From NCBI RefSeq assembly GCF_001427635.1, contig NZ_LMHA01000001.1, forward strand, positions 460,017 through 524,016: a stretch of 64,000 nt of DNA, read 5' to 3'. Below are positions 28,266-37,393 of this stretch, one piece after another; the first letter of the stretch is position 1; every line of letters begins with the position of its first letter. Origin of the DNA: Pseudoxanthomonas sp. Root65 (GTDB lineage: Bacteria > Pseudomonadota > Gammaproteobacteria > Xanthomonadales > Xanthomonadaceae). The translations under genes were made by a program, and so were the position numbers. The notes below the pieces were generated by a model that was not told the origin of the DNA, did not search any database, and was given only the letters and a program-made list of their open reading frames with translations.

Positions 28266-28745
28266 TCAGCTCCCCTTGTTGAACGTGCCGGACGGATTGC
28301 GGCGCATGGTTTCCTGCGCCTCCTGGGCGTCGCGGCGGCGCTCGGCCACGGTCTTGCACTGCGTGGTGGTACGCAGCGAACCGATCTGCGCCTCGCGGCG
28401 GCACACCATGCGGCTGTCGGACGCCGCCTGCGAGAGGATCTGGTTGATCGTGTTCTGCTCGTTCAGCAGTTGGGTCTTCTGCTCCGGATTCAGGGCACCG
28501 CCACTTTCGTTGACGATCGCGGCGAGCTTGGCCAGTGACGCCTTGACGTTGGCGCGGTCGGCAGCCGCGATCTCGGCGTAGGTCTCGCCGTCGTCGAGCT
28601 GCTTCTGGATCAGTTCGACCTGTTCGGCCAGCGGTTTGTCCAGGTCCAGCGCGCGCGCCTTCTGGGATTTGTCGCGGGGGGCGGCATCGGCGGCGGCGAC
28701 AAAGGCCAGTGCCACCAACGCGGCGAAAATCGAGCGGCGCATCAT
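28266..28745 (-). CDS. Exported helical protein in two-component operon
   Basis: A 159-residue protein with a signal peptide (about 1-22, cut after ADAA) and a mature part that is nearly all helical, rich in Gln, Lys, Glu and Ala. Two cysteines in the C-terminal third (MVCRREAQ and TTTQCKTV) could form a disulfide. I do not recognise a family with a known role. Its stop is 5 bp before the GTG of the response regulator, so it is the first gene of a three-gene operon with the regulator and kinase. A periplasmic accessory or sensor role is inferred from position. ATG at 28742 is an equally good start. Confidence 0.65.
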   Translation of the reverse strand: MMRRSIFAALVALAFVAAADAAPRDKSQKARALDLDKPLAEQVELIQKQLDDGETYAEIAAADRANVKASLAKLAAIVNESGGALNPEQKTQLLNEQNTINQILSQAASDSRMVCRREAQIGSLRTTTQCKTVAERRRDAQEAQETMRRNPSGTFNKGS

Positions 28746-28824
28746 GCGTCCTTACGTAGGGAGAGTTACCGAATTTAGCCAGCGTGCGACGGGGCGGCAA
28801 GTGGCATGCGCTTGAAAGGGCTGA

Positions 28825-28995
28825 CAAAACAAGGCCCAGGCGGGTGGTTGCCCGCCTGGGCCAAACTAATGCCCCGATTACCGTAATCCTGTGCTTCCAG
28901 AGGTATCCACCGGAGGGACGCAGAGCTGCGGTCCGGGGAAGGCTACGCGGTTTTCGATTAAACCACCGTTAAAAACCGCGTTAAATCCATGTGAA
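28825..28995 (-). ncRNA. Candidate small RNA or structured rimK 3' UTR
   Basis: Read on the minus strand, four hairpins follow one another: CGCGGTTTT/AAAACCGCG (28980-28946), CCGGA-CGCAG/CTGCG-TCCGG (about 28938-28911), GATTAC-G-GTAATC (about 28888-28876), and finally GGCCCAGGCGGG/CCCGCCTGGGCC (28862-28833), followed by TTGTTTTG as an intrinsic terminator. The segment is much poorer in GC than its surroundings and encodes no plausible protein. It lies between the rimK stop (29032) and the divergent-facing upstream end of the two-component operon. It may be an independent small RNA or the processed end of the rimK transcript. No promoter was identified with confidence. Confidence 0.45.
28833..28862 (-). 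terminator. Rho-independent terminator (rimK / candidate sRNA)
   Basis: A perfect 12-bp GC-rich inverted repeat (GGCCCAGGCGGG / CCCGCCTGGGCC) with a six-base loop is followed on the minus strand by TTGTTTTG. There is no T-run on the plus side. Confidence 0.8.
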
Positions 28996-29031
28996 ATCAG
29001 CGCGCACCGATACCCGGCGCCCGGGTCACCG

Positions 29032-29907
29032 CTATTCAGCCTGCGCCGCCAGGTGTTCCACGATGCGACCGGCCACATCCACGCCGCACACGGACTCGAT
29101 GCCCTCCAGACCCGGGGTCGAGTTGACTTCAAGCACCAGCGGGCCGCGCTTGGCCCGGATCAGGTCCACGCCTGCCACGCCCAGCCCGAGCACTCTGGCA
29201 GCCCGGATGGCGACGGCACGTTCCTCCTCCGTGGCCACGGCGTGCAACGCCGTGCCCCCTCGGTGCAGGTTCGAGCGGAAATCCCCTTCCGGTGCCTGTC
29301 GGCGCATGGACGCCACGACCTCGTCGCCCACCACGAAGCAGCGCAGGTCGGCTCCCTCGGCCTCGCCGATGAACTCCTGCACCACGAAGCTGGCATACAG
29401 GCCGCGCAGCGCCTCGACCACGCTGCGGGAGGCCGACGGCTTCTCGGTCAGCATCACGCCGGCGCCCTGCGCGCCCTCGTTCAACTTGATGACGTGCGGC
29501 GGCGGACCGAGCATCGACAGCAGGTCGCTGGTGTCGTCCGGGTTGTCGCCGAAGACGGTCACCGGCAGGTCGATGCCCTGCGCCGCCAGCAACTGGTGCG
29601 TACGCAGCTTGTCGCGCGCGCGCAGGATGGCGTCGGACGGATTGGGGCTGTATGTCCCCATCAGCTCGAACTGCCGCAACACGGCGGTGCCGTAACGGGT
29701 GATGGACGCACCGATGCGGGGAATGACCGCGTCGTACCCGGCCAGTGAGCGGCCCTTGTAATGCAGCTGGAAGCCGCTCGACGCGATGCGCATGTAACAG
29801 CGCAGGGGATCCAGGACGCGGACGGTATGGCCACGCTGGCGCGCGGCCTCGACCAGGCGGCGCGTCGAGTACAACTTGCCGTTGCGCGACAGGATGGCGA
29901 GCTTCAT
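29032..29907 (-). CDS. rimK: RimK-type ATP-grasp ligase
   Basis: A 291-residue ATP-grasp enzyme. RimK adds glutamates to the C-terminus of ribosomal protein S6. The N-terminus [22 protein letters not shown] is the RimK start, [18 protein letters not shown] near 73-90 is diagnostic, and ATP-grasp elements follow: [14 protein letters not shown] (about 139-152), [22 protein letters not shown] (about 173-194), and the Mg-binding [14 protein letters not shown] near residue 262. The ATG at 29907 matches the family start; an in-frame ATG nine codons upstream is less likely. It is a single gene, with tRNA-Gly upstream on the same strand. Confidence 0.92.
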   Translation of the reverse strand: MKLAILSRNGKLYSTRRLVEAARQRGHTVRVLDPLRCYMRIASSGFQLHYKGRSLAGYDAVIPRIGASITRYGTAVLRQFELMGTYSPNPSDAILRARDKLRTHQLLAAQGIDLPVTVFGDNPDDTSDLLSMLGPPPHVIKLNEGAQGAGVMLTEKPSASRSVVEALRGLYASFVVQEFIGEAEGADLRCFVVGDEVVASMRRQAPEGDFRSNLHRGGTALHAVATEEERAVAIRAARVLGLGVAGVDLIRAKRGPLVLEVNSTPGLEGIESVCGVDVAGRIVEHLAAQAE

Positions 29908-29990
29908 GGGGAGTCGGTCACGGGGGACAGACACAGCATGCCACGCCCGCGGTGCGGGACGATGACAGGATCAGGGAAGGAAACGCGGAA

Positions 29991-30064
29991 TGGAGCGGGT
30001 GATGGGAATCGAACCCACGCTAGCAGCTTGGGAAGCTGCAGTTCTACCATTGAACTACACCCGC
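29991..30064 (-). tRNA. tRNA-Gly (anticodon CCC)
   Basis: On the minus strand the acceptor stem GCGGGTG (30064-30058) pairs with CACCCGC, followed by the discriminator T and an encoded CCA (29993-29991). The anticodon arm is GCAGC-TTCCCAA-GCTGC, giving anticodon CCC for GGG codons. The T arm GTGGG-TTCGATT-CCCAT is standard and the D arm has AGTTCAATGGTAGAACT. Total length is 74 bases including CCA. Confidence 0.95.
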
Positions 30065-30099
30065 ACGATGGCGCGAGTCTATGCCGCGGCACGCGGCAA

Positions 30100-30134
30100 G
30101 GCAATGCGGCGCCATTCTCCGGCGCCGCATTGCC
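30100..30134 (-). terminator. Hairpin terminator after estA
   Basis: GGCAATGCGGCGCC (30100-30113) and GGCGCCGCATTGCC (30121-30134) form a perfect 14-bp stem with a 7-base loop, 10 bp after the esterase stop. There is no T-run, so termination may be weak or processing-related. Confidence 0.6.
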
Positions 30135-30143
30135 CGGCGTGCA

Positions 30144-31976
30144 TCAGAAGCCGCCGCTCAGGGTCATGAACGCGGTGGTATTGGTGCCGCCGCCCTGGTT
30201 GACCGTGGTGTTCACGCCGAGGTTGGCGTCGAAGCCGAACAGCTTCGTGCGGGCACCCAGCAGCAGCGTGCCGTAGCTGTCGTCGGTATCCAGACCCGGC
30301 ACTGCGTAGGGCGCGGTGCCCGGCAGCGACAGCGACTGGGCGAACACTTCCGCCGCCGGATCCTCGAACTCGCGGTCGACCGTCAGGCGCGCATACGGCG
30401 CCAGGTGATCGTTGATCGCGTAGCTGACCTGCCAGCCGGCGCTGCCGATCAGCGAGTCGAAGTCCTGGTCCGGGTAGGCCAGCGCGGTCGAGTTGACGTC
30501 GCTTTCGCTGTAACCATCCATCTCGATGGTCTGCGACACCACGCTCACCACGGGACCATGGCGGAAGGCGCCCTCGCCGAACTCGTAACCGGCGCTCGCG
30601 CCGACGGTCAGGTTGGTGCCGTCCGGCGAGCCGCTGTGGCGGCGCGTCACCCCGCCCAGCTGGACTTCGCGGTCCACGTCGTACGAGAGCCAGCTGTAGC
30701 TGACCTGCGCGTTCGCCCACAGATGGTCGCCGTACCATCCGGCAAAACCGCCCAACGTCGCATCGGACTCGTCGAAGCTGCCGCGGCGCAGACCGAAGTC
30801 GTACTTCGCCCGGCCATAGCCGGCGAACGCGCCGTAGACCCAGGAGCCGCGCGACCAGTCCACACCGAAGGTGCCCGCAGGGCCCACGCCGTCGTACAGA
30901 TCGCCGTCGCCGTAGCGCAGGAAGTCGCCACGCACGTCGCCCCACCAGCGCATGCCGTCCGCCTCGGGCTTGCCCGCCACGTGCGACGCCACACGGTCGG
31001 CACGGGCGCGGCCGTGCACCGACGCGGTGTACGGCAGCAGCGCGATCTGGCGCGGCCCCTCCAGCATCGCCTGTGCGTACTGGGCCAGGATGCCGTGCGC
31101 CTTCGACGACGGATGCACGCCATCGGCGAACGCGTACACGTCCGGCGCATTGGGCGACGCATAGTTGAGCGGGCTGCAGGTGACCGAGGACGCGGTGATC
31201 TGCGGGTTGCAGGCGGTGCCGGTGACGTTGCCGAAGCCGTAGTCGGCCGGGCTGGCGACGATCTCGCGCAACAGGGTGAAGGTATCCAGCGGGATCACGC
31301 GCAGGCCGGCCGTGTTGAGCGCGCCGAACAGCGCGCTGTTGTAGGTGGTGGCCAGTTGGGTGCCCGTGGCCTGCGCCACCGCACCGCCGGCGCGGAACTG
31401 CGGGGTCACGCCCAGGTCGGGGATCGTCGGCACCAGGATGTAGCGCGCACCGGCGCTCTGCAGCGTGCCGATGATGCCGACCTGGGCCGTGACGGCACCC
31501 GTGATGGTGGTCTGCGCCGGGGCGCCTCCGACCACGGCGAACAGATCATTCGCCCCACCCCAGACCGTGTACAGGGCGTTCGGATCGGCGCGGCCGCCAT
31601 TGGCCGACAGGTAGCTGGTCAGCTGCGTGGTCATCGACGGGATCGGGCCCAGCGCACCCGCCGTATTGGTGCCGACGCGCGCGCCACCGACGGCGTAGTT
31701 GGTGCCGCCCTGGTTGGCGCTGGTGGCGCCGGTGCCGTAGTACTCGGCCAGGTATTCGGACCAGACCAGGCCGGGATTGGTGGTGAAGCGGCCCAGCAAA
31801 GCGCCGTTCGGGCCTACCGCCTGTACCAGCGCCGGGCGGAAATGGCCCGAGTCGGTCAGGCTGTCGCCGAAGAACACGGTCTGGGAATAGGGGCTGTCGC
31901 CGGCCAGGGCGGGAGCCGCCGCCACCGCCAGCGCAACGGCCAGCAGGGAACGAACGGGCGAAACGGAACGCTTCAT
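30144..31976 (-). CDS. estA: GDSL-family autotransporter esterase (EstA type)
   Basis: A 610-residue outer-membrane esterase of the type Va autotransporter class. A signal peptide (about 1-25, APALAG) leads to a GDSL lipase domain with FFGDSLTDSG (nucleophile Ser39), NYAVGGAR, VWGGANDLF, and the DGVHPS block with Asp285 and His288 completing the triad. The C-terminal part from about residue 330 is an autotransporter barrel rich in alternating aromatic strands, ending in LSGGF with a terminal Phe as needed for assembly. Homologues such as Pseudomonas EstA hydrolyse short acyl esters at the cell surface and affect rhamnolipid and motility traits. It is a single gene and has a hairpin after it. 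Confidence 0.92.
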   Translation of the reverse strand: MKRSVSPVRSLLAVALAVAAAPALAGDSPYSQTVFFGDSLTDSGHFRPALVQAVGPNGALLGRFTTNPGLVWSEYLAEYYGTGATSANQGGTNYAVGGARVGTNTAGALGPIPSMTTQLTSYLSANGGRADPNALYTVWGGANDLFAVVGGAPAQTTITGAVTAQVGIIGTLQSAGARYILVPTIPDLGVTPQFRAGGAVAQATGTQLATTYNSALFGALNTAGLRVIPLDTFTLLREIVASPADYGFGNVTGTACNPQITASSVTCSPLNYASPNAPDVYAFADGVHPSSKAHGILAQYAQAMLEGPRQIALLPYTASVHGRARADRVASHVAGKPEADGMRWWGDVRGDFLRYGDGDLYDGVGPAGTFGVDWSRGSWVYGAFAGYGRAKYDFGLRRGSFDESDATLGGFAGWYGDHLWANAQVSYSWLSYDVDREVQLGGVTRRHSGSPDGTNLTVGASAGYEFGEGAFRHGPVVSVVSQTIEMDGYSESDVNSTALAYPDQDFDSLIGSAGWQVSYAINDHLAPYARLTVDREFEDPAAEVFAQSLSLPGTAPYAVPGLDTDDSYGTLLLGARTKLFGFDANLGVNTTVNQGGGTNTTAFMTLSGGF

Positions 31977-32115
31977 GGGATCTCCGGGGCAAGGTGTCGA
32001 GGGCTGCGTGCCGGCTCTGCCGTACGGCTGCGCATGGCGCGCATCGTTCCATCAAGCCCGCCGTCGCACACGCTGCAATGCGGCAAGCCGCCGGACCATC
32101 GGCGACAATGGCGGC

Positions 32116-32316
32116 ATGGACATCCACTTGAACGGGCAGCCGCATGCGCTGCCGGAACAGAGCACCATCGCCACCCTGCTCCAGCGTGAGGGACTGGCCG
32201 AGCGTCGCGTGGCCATCGAGGTCAACGGCGAGATCATCCCGCGCGGGCAGCACGCACAGCATGTGCTGCTGCCGGGCGACCGTGTCGAGATCGTCCACGC
32301 GCTTGGCGGCGGTTGA
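32116..32316 (+). CDS. thiS: Sulfur carrier protein ThiS
   Basis: A 66-residue ubiquitin-like protein that carries sulfur as a C-terminal thiocarboxylate for thiazole synthesis. It opens with MDIHLNGQPHALPEQSTIATLL, has VAIEVNGEIIPR in the middle, and ends in the required Gly-Gly (HALGGG). The ATG at 32116 fits the usual length. thiG follows 60 bp downstream, as in related genomes. No TPP riboswitch is visible in the 139-bp region upstream. Confidence 0.93.
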   Translation: MDIHLNGQPHALPEQSTIATLLQREGLAERRVAIEVNGEIIPRGQHAQHVLLPGDRVEIVHALGGG

Positions 32317-32376
32317 ACGCACGACCGCGGCCACATCCGCGGGACGCACCGGCGCGACATGGGCGATAATCGCCGC

Positions 32377-33170
<794 letters not shown>

Positions 33171-33171
<1 letters not shown>

Positions 33172-33905
33172 TGACGGACCCGTTTTCCAGCCCGGGCGCC
33201 AAGACACCGCCCAAGCCGTTCACCATCAGCGAGGGCAGGCGCGAGATCCGCAGCTTCGTATTGCGCCAGGGCCGCTTCACCGAGGCCCAGCAACGCGCGT
33301 TCGACACGCAATGGCCGCGCTTCGGACTGGACTACACCGGCGCGCCGCGCGACTACGATGCCGTGTTCGGCCGCACGGCGCCGCGGGTGCTGGAAATCGG
33401 CTTCGGCAACGGCGAGGCGCTTCGCTTCGCCGCCGCCCATGACAAGGACCGTGATTACCTGGGCCTGGAAGTGCATGCCCCCGGCGTCGGCCGGCTGTTG
33501 AACGCCCTGGCGGAAGACGGCAGCGACCACGTGCGCCTCTACCACCACGATGCGGTGGAAGTGCTTCAGCACGAGGTCGCCGACGGATCGCTGGACGAGG
33601 TCCGCATCTACTTCCCCGACCCCTGGCATAAGAAGCGCCACAACAAGCGCCGCCTGTTGCAGCCCGAGTTCGCCGCGCTGATCGCCCGCAAGCTGCGCCC
33701 GGGTGGCCGTCTGCACTGCGCCACCGACTGGCAGGCCTACGCCGAACACATGTGGGACGTGCTGGATGCCACCCCGGGACTGGTCAACCGCGCCGGCCCG
33801 CGCGGCAGCGTGCCGCGCCCCGACTGGCGCCCGCAGACCCATTTCGAGACCCGCGGCCAGAAGCTGGGGCACGGGGTGTGGGATCTTGTCTATGACCGGG
33901 ATTAG
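33171..33905 (+). CDS. trmB: tRNA (guanine-N7-)-methyltransferase
   Basis: A 244-residue SAM enzyme that makes m7G46 in tRNAs. It has [13 protein letters not shown] at the N-terminus, the SAM-binding [12 protein letters not shown] near residue 74, [15 protein letters not shown], and the diagnostic [22 protein letters not shown] near residues 147-168. The C-terminus contains [20 protein letters not shown]. The start overlaps the thiG stop, so translation is probably coupled. Its last two codons and stop lie inside an inverted-repeat element (33898-34034), which shows that the repeat has supplied or altered the end of the reading frame. Confidence 0.94.
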
Positions 33906-34034
33906 GGATTCGGGATTCGGGATTTGCAGGAGCCCCGACTCCTGCGTCGCGCGACCACCGCGCGATACTGTGCGTCCGCAGGGATGCGTGGCCCCGTCGA
34001 CTCGCCAATCCCGAATCCCGAATCTCGAATCCCG
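33898..34034. repeat. GATTCGGGATTCG inverted-repeat element
   Basis: The left arm at 33898-33924 (GGGATTAGGGATTCGGGATT continuing CGGGATT) and the right arm at about 34007-34033, read in reverse complement, match over 27 bp with two mismatches. About 82 bp of GC-rich DNA lies between. Each arm is built of GATTCGG units. The element covers almost the whole trmB-SLC13 spacer and the trmB stop codon. A related GATTCGT element lies inside purL at 59333-59420. The layout is like a small non-coding mobile repeat. Confidence 0.75.
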
Positions 34035-34040
34035 GCCCTG

Positions 34041-35909
34041 ATGGACAACGCGCTGACGCTGACCAACGACATGAAGCTCGTTCTCGGGCTGGTCGGCTTC
34101 ACGATGGCGATGTTCCTGTTCGAGCGCATCCGCGCTGACCTGGTGGCGCTGGTGGTGCTGGTGGTGCTGGGCATCACCGGACTGATCGCACCGGAGGAGA
34201 TTTTCGGCGGCTTCTCCGGTAACGCGGTGATGAGCATTATCGCCACCATGATCCTGGGCGCGGGACTGGACCGCACCGGCGCGCTGAACCGGTTGGCCTC
34301 GTGGCTGCTGCGGCGTGGCCACGGCATCGAGCAGCGGTTGCTGCTGATGACCGCCGCCATCGCCAGCCTCAATTCGTCCTTCATGCAGAACCCGTCGGTG
34401 ATGGCGCTGTTCATGCCCGTCGCCTCGCGCCTGTCCTCGCGGACCGGCCTGTCGATGCAGCGGCTGCTGCTGCCGATCGCCGCCGCCATCGTCATGGGCG
34501 GCGCGTTCACCATGGTCGGCAACTCGCCGCTGATCCTGCTCAACGATCTGCTGGTGTCGGCCAACAACAACCTGCCCTCCGGCATGGCGACGCTGGAACC
34601 GCTGCGCATGTTCGCGCCGTGGCCGATCGGTCTGGCGCTGGTGATCGCGTCACTGGTGTATTTCCGCTACGTCGGCGACCGCAAGCTGAAGGACGATACC
34701 CAGGACAACGACGGCGTGGTGACGCCGGCACGCACCGAGAGCTATTTCGCCAACACGTACGGCATCGAAGGCGATGTGTTCGAACTGGTGGTCAGTGCGG
34801 AAAGCCCGCTGGTAGGCATGTCGCTGGGCGAAGCCGAGGCCCTGCACAACGCACCGTTGATGCTCGCCCTGCAGACCGGCAACGACACCCGCCTGGCGCC
34901 GCCGGCGGACATGCGCATCTGGGTGGGCAGCGTGCTGGGCGTGATGGGCACGCGACAGGAGATCAGCGATTTCGCGCAGAACCAGTTCCTGCGCATGTCC
35001 TCGCGCCTGCGCCACTTCGGCGACCTGTTCAATCCCAGCCGCGCGGGCATTTCCGAGGCGGTGGTGCCGCCGACGTCGAAGTTCATCGGCAAGACCGCGC
35101 GCGAGCTGCGCCTGCGCAAGCAGAACGGCATCAGCCTGCTTGCGATCAACCGCGACAAGAAGGTCATCCGCGAGAACGTGCGCGAGGAAAAGCTGCGCGC
35201 CGGCGACATGCTGGTGTTCCACAGCATCTGGCAGGACCTGGGCCTGGCGGCCGAGAGCCGCGACTTCGTGGTGGTGACCGACTACCCGAAGGGCGAGCAG
35301 CGGCCGCACAAGTTCAAGATCGCGATGACCATCTTCGCCATCACCATCATCATCGCGCTGACCTCCAAGCTGCCGGTGGCGCTGACGCTGATGACCGGCG
35401 TGGCCGGCATGCTGCTGACCGGCGTGCTGCGCATGGACGAGGCCTACGGCGCGATCAACTGGAAGACCGTGTTCCTGATGGCGGGGCTGATTCCACTGGG
35501 CTGGGCGATGGACAGCAGCGGCGCCGCGGCCTGGGTGGCCGGCCACACCGTGGAGCGGCTGCCCGAGGGCATTCCCATCTGGGTGCTGGAGATTGCCGTG
35601 GCGCTGCTGACCACGGCATTCTCGCTGGTCATCAGCCATGTCGGCGCGACCATCGTGATGGTGCCGATGGCGATCAACCTGGCGCTCGCCGCGGGCGGCA
35701 ATCCCACCGCGTTCGCGCTGATCGTGGCGCTGTCGGCGTCCAACAACCTGATGACGGCGTCGAATCCGGTGATCTCGATGATCGTCGGCCCCGCCAACTA
35801 CACCTCGCGCCAGCTGTGGCGCGTCGGCGGGCCGCTGTCGCTGGTCTACACGATGGTCGTCGTGCTCGCGGTGAATGCGCTGTTCTGGTGGAACGGACGC
35901 GGCGGATGA
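34041..35909 (+). CDS. SLC13/DASS-family permease with RCK_C domains
   Basis: A 622-residue inner-membrane transporter of the ArsB/NhaD-DASS superfamily. N-terminal helices 1-190 include the conserved NSSFMQNPSVMALFMP re-entrant loop, and the C-terminal helices (about 430-620) include the matching SASNNLMTASNPVISMIV loop. Between them, at about 225-410, lie two TrkA-C (RCK_C) domains recognised from VFELVVSAESPLVGMSLGE and KFIGKTARELRLRKQNGISLLAINR. Such proteins move di- or tricarboxylates, sulfate or other anions with Na+; substrate cannot be told. The ATG at 34041 lies just after the inverted-repeat element. The stop overlaps the next start (ATGA). Confidence 0.85.
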   Translation: MDNALTLTNDMKLVLGLVGFTMAMFLFERIRADLVALVVLVVLGITGLIAPEEIFGGFSGNAVMSIIATMILGAGLDRTGALNRLASWLLRRGHGIEQRLLLMTAAIASLNSSFMQNPSVMALFMPVASRLSSRTGLSMQRLLLPIAAAIVMGGAFTMVGNSPLILLNDLLVSANNNLPSGMATLEPLRMFAPWPIGLALVIASLVYFRYVGDRKLKDDTQDNDGVVTPARTESYFANTYGIEGDVFELVVSAESPLVGMSLGEAEALHNAPLMLALQTGNDTRLAPPADMRIWVGSVLGVMGTRQEISDFAQNQFLRMSSRLRHFGDLFNPSRAGISEAVVPPTSKFIGKTARELRLRKQNGISLLAINRDKKVIRENVREEKLRAGDMLVFHSIWQDLGLAAESRDFVVVTDYPKGEQRPHKFKIAMTIFAITIIIALTSKLPVALTLMTGVAGMLLTGVLRMDEAYGAINWKTVFLMAGLIPLGWAMDSSGAAAWVAGHTVERLPEGIPIWVLEIAVALLTTAFSLVISHVGATIVMVPMAINLALAAGGNPTAFALIVALSASNNLMTASNPVISMIVGPANYTSRQLWRVGGPLSLVYTMVVVLAVNALFWWNGRGG

Positions 35910-36301
35910 CCACGCCATCGCTGAACCTGTTGCTTCTGCCAGGTCGCTACGCCGTCGCGCAATTGCCGGCCGACGCCGCCCTGCCCGTCTGGTGGCCCAC
36001 CACCGGCATGCGGCATGCCGGCTGGACCGACGACGAACTGTCGCTGGTCTGCGAGGAAGCGCATGTCCCCGACGACGTCCGTTGCCAGCGCGGCTGGCGC
36101 ATGTTCAAGCTGCAGGGACCGTTCGACTTCGCCCTGACCGGCATTCTGAAAGCGGTGCTGGATCCGTTGGCGACGGCAGGCGTGGGCATCTTCGCGATCT
36201 CCACGTTCGACACGGACTACGTGCTGGTGCAGGCGCACCAGTTGGACGTGGCGATGCAGGCCTTGCGTGACGATGGCCATGTTCTGCGGGAAGCGGATTG
36301 A
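35906..36301 (+). CDS. ACT domain-containing protein
   Basis: A 131-residue cytoplasmic protein. The second half (FKLQGPFDFALTGILKAVLDPLATAGVGIFAISTFDTDYVLV) matches the CASTOR/ACT_7-type ACT domain, a small-molecule (often amino-acid) sensing fold: the PFDFALTGIL strand-turn and ISTFDTDYVLV are the hallmarks. The N-terminal half (PVWWPTTGMRHAGWTDDELSLVCEE) is the companion part seen in this family. It is coupled to the permease gene by ATGA and to the next small gene by overlap, so a sensing or regulatory role for the transporter is possible but unproven. Confidence 0.75.
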   Translation: MTTPSLNLLLLPGRYAVAQLPADAALPVWWPTTGMRHAGWTDDELSLVCEEAHVPDDVRCQRGWRMFKLQGPFDFALTGILKAVLDPLATAGVGIFAISTFDTDYVLVQAHQLDVAMQALRDDGHVLREAD

Positions 36302-36531
36302 TGTCCGGCGCCTGGTCGACTGCCGCATGGTTGCTTGCAGGATTCGGCCTGGTCATTGCCGGGTTTGTCCTTCCACTCCCGTCCAACATGGCCACGGTAT
36401 CTTGGGTTTTGATCGTGATCGGCGGCATCGCCTTGATGTTGGGTGCCACGCAACTACAGATGATGATCGGATCGCTCTTGCAACGATCAGATCCTGCGGG
36501 GCCGCGCAAGGGCGTCAACAAGAACGATTGA
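36301..36531 (+). CDS. Small two-helix membrane protein
   Basis: A 76-residue protein with two clear membrane helices (about residues 6-24 and 32-52) joined by a short PLPSN loop, and a charged C-terminal tail of about 20 residues. I do not recognise a family. Its ATG at 36301 overlaps the stop of the ACT-domain gene (TGATG), so it appears to be the third gene of the permease operon. It converges with a glycosyltransferase gene, with only 4 bp between the stops. Confidence 0.6.
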   Translation: MSGAWSTAAWLLAGFGLVIAGFVLPLPSNMATVSWVLIVIGGIALMLGATQLQMMIGSLLQRSDPAGPRKGVNKND

Positions 36532-36535
36532 TGCG

Positions 36536-37393
36536 TCAGTCGCGACGCAGGGCGATGCGCGCCAGCACCGCGCCGAAATGCAGCCAGATCGCGGCGAACA
36601 CGCCGATCCTGGTGAACACGCCGCACTGCGCGGCCTCGAACTTGCCGAAGTAGCGCCACAGGCCGCGATGCTTGTGCCATTCCACGAATACCGGGCGCGC
36701 GCGGCTCGATACCCCGCGGATATGCAGCACGCGGATGTCGTTGGCGACGGCGACCAGCGCACCTTCGGCGCGTGCGCGACGGCAGAGATCCATATCCTCC
36801 GCATGCAGGCGATAGCCCTCATCGAAGCCGCCGATCCTGTCGAACAGCGCGCGCGGCATCAGCATCAGCGCACCGGAGACGATGTCCACCGGCTGCAACA
36901 CCTGCGCATCATCGACGGGGACGCCCAACGTCGACGCCGCGCCGGGCGAGCGCAGCATCGCCGCGAACTGCGGATCACGGCGACGCGCGGCGACATCGCG
37001 CACGCCGTCTTCGTCGACCAGATCGACACCGAGCACCACCGCGCCCGCCATGTCGCTGGCATGCGCGCGCAGCCGCGACAGCGTGTCCGCTTCCACCATC
37101 AGGTCCGGATTGACGAACGCCAGCCACGGCGCGTCGGAGTCGCGCGCGCCCTGGTTGCAGCCGACCGCGAAGCCGGGGTTGTCCGGATTGGCGATGAAGC
37201 GCAGGCGCGCATCCTGCAGCGCGTGCCGCTGCACGATCTCCATGGTGTCGTCGGTCGATGCGTTGTCGACCACGCGGATCTCGTGGACGCCGTGCGCTAC
37301 GCGCAGCCGCATCAGGCAATCGTCGATGCTGGACGCGCTCTCGTGCGTCACCACCACGGCGACGATGCCGGACAGTTCAACCGAAGAGATCAC
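36536..37393 (-). CDS. Family 2 glycosyltransferase
   Basis: A 285-residue GT-A fold enzyme. It has AVVVTHESASSI at the N-terminus, EIRVVDNASTDDT near residue 40 for the nucleotide site, NPGFAVGCNQGARDS near 70, a FVNPDL metal-binding segment near 95, and the acceptor-side GGFDEGYRLHAEDMDLCRRAR near residue 205. The C-terminal HKHRGLWRYFGKF and a final hydrophobic stretch suggest membrane association. The pattern resembles rhamnosyltransferases of the WcaA/RfbN type. I chose GTG at 37393 because GGAG is seven bases upstream; an ATG at 37432 is an alternative. It overlaps the preceding gene by 17 bp and is the last gene of the type II secretion operon. Confidence 0.8.
   Translation of the reverse strand: MISSVELSGIVAVVVTHESASSIDDCLMRLRVAHGVHEIRVVDNASTDDTMEIVQRHALQDARLRFIANPDNPGFAVGCNQGARDSDAPWLAFVNPDLMVEADTLSRLRAHASDMAGAVVLGVDLVDEDGVRDVAARRRDPQFAAMLRSPGAASTLGVPVDDAQVLQPVDIVSGALMLMPRALFDRIGGFDEGYRLHAEDMDLCRRARAEGALVAVANDIRVLHIRGVSSRARPVFVEWHKHRGLWRYFGKFEAAQCGVFTRIGVFAAIWLHFGAVLARIALRRD

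Noticed and set aside
31977..32115. Possible TPP riboswitch before thiS
   Set aside because: No CTGAGA and ACCTGATCTGGATAATGCCAGCG-like (thi-box) segments are present.
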